From the NCBI GenBank assembly GCA_016215645.1, contig JACRIX010000021.1:46027-110026 (forward strand): DNA of 64,000 nt. Direction: 5' to 3'. The position numbers and the translations under genes are program-made. This document shows positions 61,553-64,000 of the stretch, piece after piece. The notes beneath the pieces are model-generated. The model did no database searches, was not told the origin of the DNA, and worked only from the letters and a program-made list of their open reading frames with translations. This DNA comes from Rhodocyclales bacterium. Lineage in GTDB: Bacteria > Pseudomonadota > Gammaproteobacteria > Burkholderiales > Rhodocyclaceae. Within the stretch, counting starts at the first letter, position 1. Every line of letters begins with the position of its first letter.

Positions 61553-64000
61553 ATGACCGTCTACACCTATTCCACTCAGATCTTCAACGGCCAGTCTTAT
61601 ACGCTTGGGGCCGGGGACTCCATTCTTTTTGATGCTGGTGTCAGCGCGTTCAATCTGAATTTCGAGCCCAGCGGCTCGGACATCTTGTTTACCATCAAGA
61701 ATGATTCTGGCGTCACTTTGAAGTCGTTCACGCTGCTTGGCCTGTTTCCCTACCAACTTTCCAGCAGCGTTCTGACATTTCAGAACGGTAGCGTGTTTCG
61801 CATTGGTGACGACACGACCGGCGCTGGCAACGACGATACGGCAACCGGAACGTTGAGCGGCACCTCGGGCAATGACATGCTCATCACGGCCGGCGGGGCG
61901 CAACTGGTCGAGGGTGGTCTTGGCAATGATAGTTTGGCCACCGTGGGAGCAAACGGAGGGCAGAACCCTGGCGGCGGCACCGGCGCCGACACACTGGATG
62001 GCGGTGGCGGTACTGATTGGTTGAGCCTCGCGGGTGTGTGGGGTGCCGAGAAATACACCTTGACGCTCAATGGTGGCACGGACGCAACGCTGGCTATTCT
62101 TGGCACAGGCGATGTCCCGGTGACGAACGCCTCTGCGGTCGTGCGCAACATTGAGAACGTCGAAGGCTCGGATGTGATCGATGTCATCACGGGTGATGAC
62201 AACGCCAACCGTCTGGCTGGCAATGCCGGCAACGACACCTTGAGTGGTGGTCTTGGTAACGATACCCTGGTTGGTGGTCAAGGTGCCGACAATCTGTCGG
62301 GTGGCGGTGGCACAGACACCATTGACTATAGCGGTGACCAAAATCCGGATGGAAATGGTCTTGGCGTGGTAGTGAATTTGTCCGGCGCTGCACAGACCAA
62401 TTCGTGGGGTGGAGTGTCGTTCGGTCCTGTTGCCATAGGCACGGCACTGGATGGTTGGGGCACTACCGATACGTTCGGCAATCGCGATGAGATAGAAAAC
62501 ATTCAGGGGTCGAGTTACAACGATTTCCTGATTGGCAACGGATTTGCGAACTACATCTACGGTGGTGACGGTTCCGATTTGCTGGTCGGCCTGAATGGCA
62601 ATGACACCCTCGATGGCGGCACGGCGGGACCGAGCGCGTACTTCGATTGGGTATCCTATTCGAGCGCGGCGCAGAATGGCACTACTGGTGTAACCGGCGT
62701 AACGGTCAATCTCGGACTGACAACGGCTAGCGGCAAGCCCAGCCCGGGAACGGGGTCGATAGATACCGATACGCTGCTGAATATCGATGGAGTGATTGCC
62801 AGTGCATTCAATGACAGTTTAACGGGCGGCAGCAACAGCCAGTGGTTCAACGGCGACAAGTACGAATGGTTCCAGGGTAACGCTGGAAACGACACCATTG
62901 ATGGCGGTCGCGCCAACAATGCAGTGGCGATGGATGCGACCAGCCTTGAGTACAACTGGGCTCGGTATTTCGGCGTGGGCTCGCAGGTCATTGTCGATCT
63001 TGCCAACAATACGGCCACATCTGACGGACAAGGTGGCGTCGATACGTTTGTCGGCATCAATGCCGTTTGGGGAGGTAGCGCCGGTGATTCACTGACTGGC
63101 GGGAATGCGTTATTCGACTATATAGAAGTGTTCAACGGATCTGGCGGAAACGATACGATTTCCGGAGGAAGTGGGAAAGATGTGGCTGCGTATCGTGATG
63201 CAACCGTTGGCGTGACGGTTGTTCTCGATACCGATAACAACGCTGGCAATGGCTATAGCGGTACCGCTTCGGATGGTTTGGGTGGTAGCGATATCTTGTT
63301 CGACATCGAGGCTGTGGCCGGATCGGACTTTGATGACACGATTACCGGGGGCGGGGGCGACGATCTTTTCCAAGGGCGCAAGGGAGCTGACAGTCTGACG
63401 GGTGGCGCCGGTAACGATACAGCCGACTACCACGGCGATGAGAATGCCAACTCGGATCAGTTGGGGGTAGTGGTTAACCTCGGCGGTGCCACCGGCTCGG
63501 CCACCTGGCAAGGCGTAGCCTACAACGTCGCCGGCAGCACGGCGCAGGACGGCTGGGGCAACACCGATACGCTCACCAGCATCGAAAACATTCGTGGCTC
63601 GATCTACAACGACGTCCTGATTGGGGATGGCAATGCCAACACCATCACCGGTGGCCAGGGCAGCGACAAAATCGATGGTGGCGCGGGTACCGATATCGCC
63701 GCGTATTCAGGGGCAAAGGTGCAGTACACCGTTACCGACTTGGGTGGTGGCGTCTGGACTGTTTTGGGTGATAACGGCGCAACCGATACCCTGTCGAACA
63801 TCGAAACCCTTCAATTCTCCGATCAGAGCCAAAGTCTTGTCGGTGGTGGCCCGGCCAGCTACAACTTTGACAGCATGACTGACGGGCAGGCGGTGAGCTT
63901 TGATCCGTCGAGCGACACCTTCACCTCGCCGACGTACGGCATTCAGAGCTTTGACATTGGTCCGATCGAATCGGGTGGTAACGCGGGACGTGGCCTTGAA
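61553..64000 (+). CDS. Large RTX (haemolysin-type Ca2+-binding repeat) protein, 3'-truncated by the window edge
   Basis: Not in the ORF track, presumably because it has no in-window stop. ATG 61553 preceded by GGGAG: MTVYTYSTQIFNGQSYTLGAGDSILFDAGVSAFNLNFEPSGSD...; repeats LAGNAGNDTLSGGLGNDTLVGGQGADNLSGGGGTDTIDYSG. Divergent from T1SS genes. Confidence 0.92.
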   Translation, partial: MTVYTYSTQIFNGQSYTLGAGDSILFDAGVSAFNLNFEPSGSDILFTIKNDSGVTLKSFTLLGLFPYQLSSSVLTFQNGSVFRIGDDTTGAGNDDTATGTLSGTSGNDMLITAGGAQLVEGGLGNDSLATVGANGGQNPGGGTGADTLDGGGGTDWLSLAGVWGAEKYTLTLNGGTDATLAILGTGDVPVTNASAVVRNIENVEGSDVIDVITGDDNANRLAGNAGNDTLSGGLGNDTLVGGQGADNLSGGGGTDTIDYSGDQNPDGNGLGVVVNLSGAAQTNSWGGVSFGPVAIGTALDGWGTTDTFGNRDEIENIQGSSYNDFLIGNGFANYIYGGDGSDLLVGLNGNDTLDGGTAGPSAYFDWVSYSSAAQNGTTGVTGVTVNLGLTTASGKPSPGTGSIDTDTLLNIDGVIASAFNDSLTGGSNSQWFNGDKYEWFQGNAGNDTIDGGRANNAVAMDATSLEYNWARYFGVGSQVIVDLANNTATSDGQGGVDTFVGINAVWGGSAGDSLTGGNALFDYIEVFNGSGGNDTISGGSGKDVAAYRDATVGVTVVLDTDNNAGNGYSGTASDGLGGSDILFDIEAVAGSDFDDTITGGGGDDLFQGRKGADSLTGGAGNDTADYHGDENANSDQLGVVVNLGGATGSATWQGVAYNVAGSTAQDGWGNTDTLTSIENIRGSIYNDVLIGDGNANTITGGQGSDKIDGGAGTDIAAYSGAKVQYTVTDLGGGVWTVLGDNGATDTLSNIETLQFSDQSQSLVGGGPASYNFDSMTDGQAVSFDPSSDTFTSPTYGIQSFDIGPIESGGNAGRGLE

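Noticed and set aside
61436-62341. 301-aa and other minus-strand ORFs in the RTX region
   Set aside because: Antisense of the RTX repeats; the plus-strand frame gives canonical GGxGxDxLx repeats.
61800-63700. Possible CRISPR or tandem DNA repeat array
   Set aside because: The periodicity is protein-level RTX repeats with variable codons; no constant direct repeats with unique spacers.

Overview
The window is about 64 kb of a GC-rich betaproteobacterial chromosome, Rhodocyclales-like by gene content and synteny (an inference, not a database result). Blocks from left to right: (1) a minus-strand operon of nine genes (L-Ara4N lipid A modification genes with a split ArnA, plus bcp and a Mth938-like gene) joined by eight consecutive 4-bp overlaps; (2) an AlaA-like aminotransferase, a GNAT protein, hom and thrC, with a vapBC-type toxin-antitoxin module lying between hom and thrC; (3) a minus-strand rfbBACD-parE-parC block; (4) a fused salicylyl-/2-aminobenzoyl-CoA monooxygenase-reductase with RidA, alpha/beta hydrolase and PHP phosphatase genes; (5) a housekeeping run, trpS-scpA-scpB-rluB / rimP-nusA-infB-rbfA-truB-rpsO-pnp / dksA; (6) a tRNA-Pro(UGG); (7) an exopolysaccharide locus; (8) a type I secretion ATPase and adaptor, divergent from a large RTX-repeat protein that runs off the right edge and is absent from the ORF track. 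The most unusual signal is a dispersed, non-palindromic ~22-bp motif, consensus GTGYCNCCAGCGCCGACTYTTG. It has 9 copies with an identical 11-bp core (CAGCGCCGACT) and an invariant GT seven bases upstream, spread across unrelated genes and one intergenic region. Its function is unknown; a DNA-uptake-sequence-like or other genome-wide signal is possible. All work was by eye; no searches were run.
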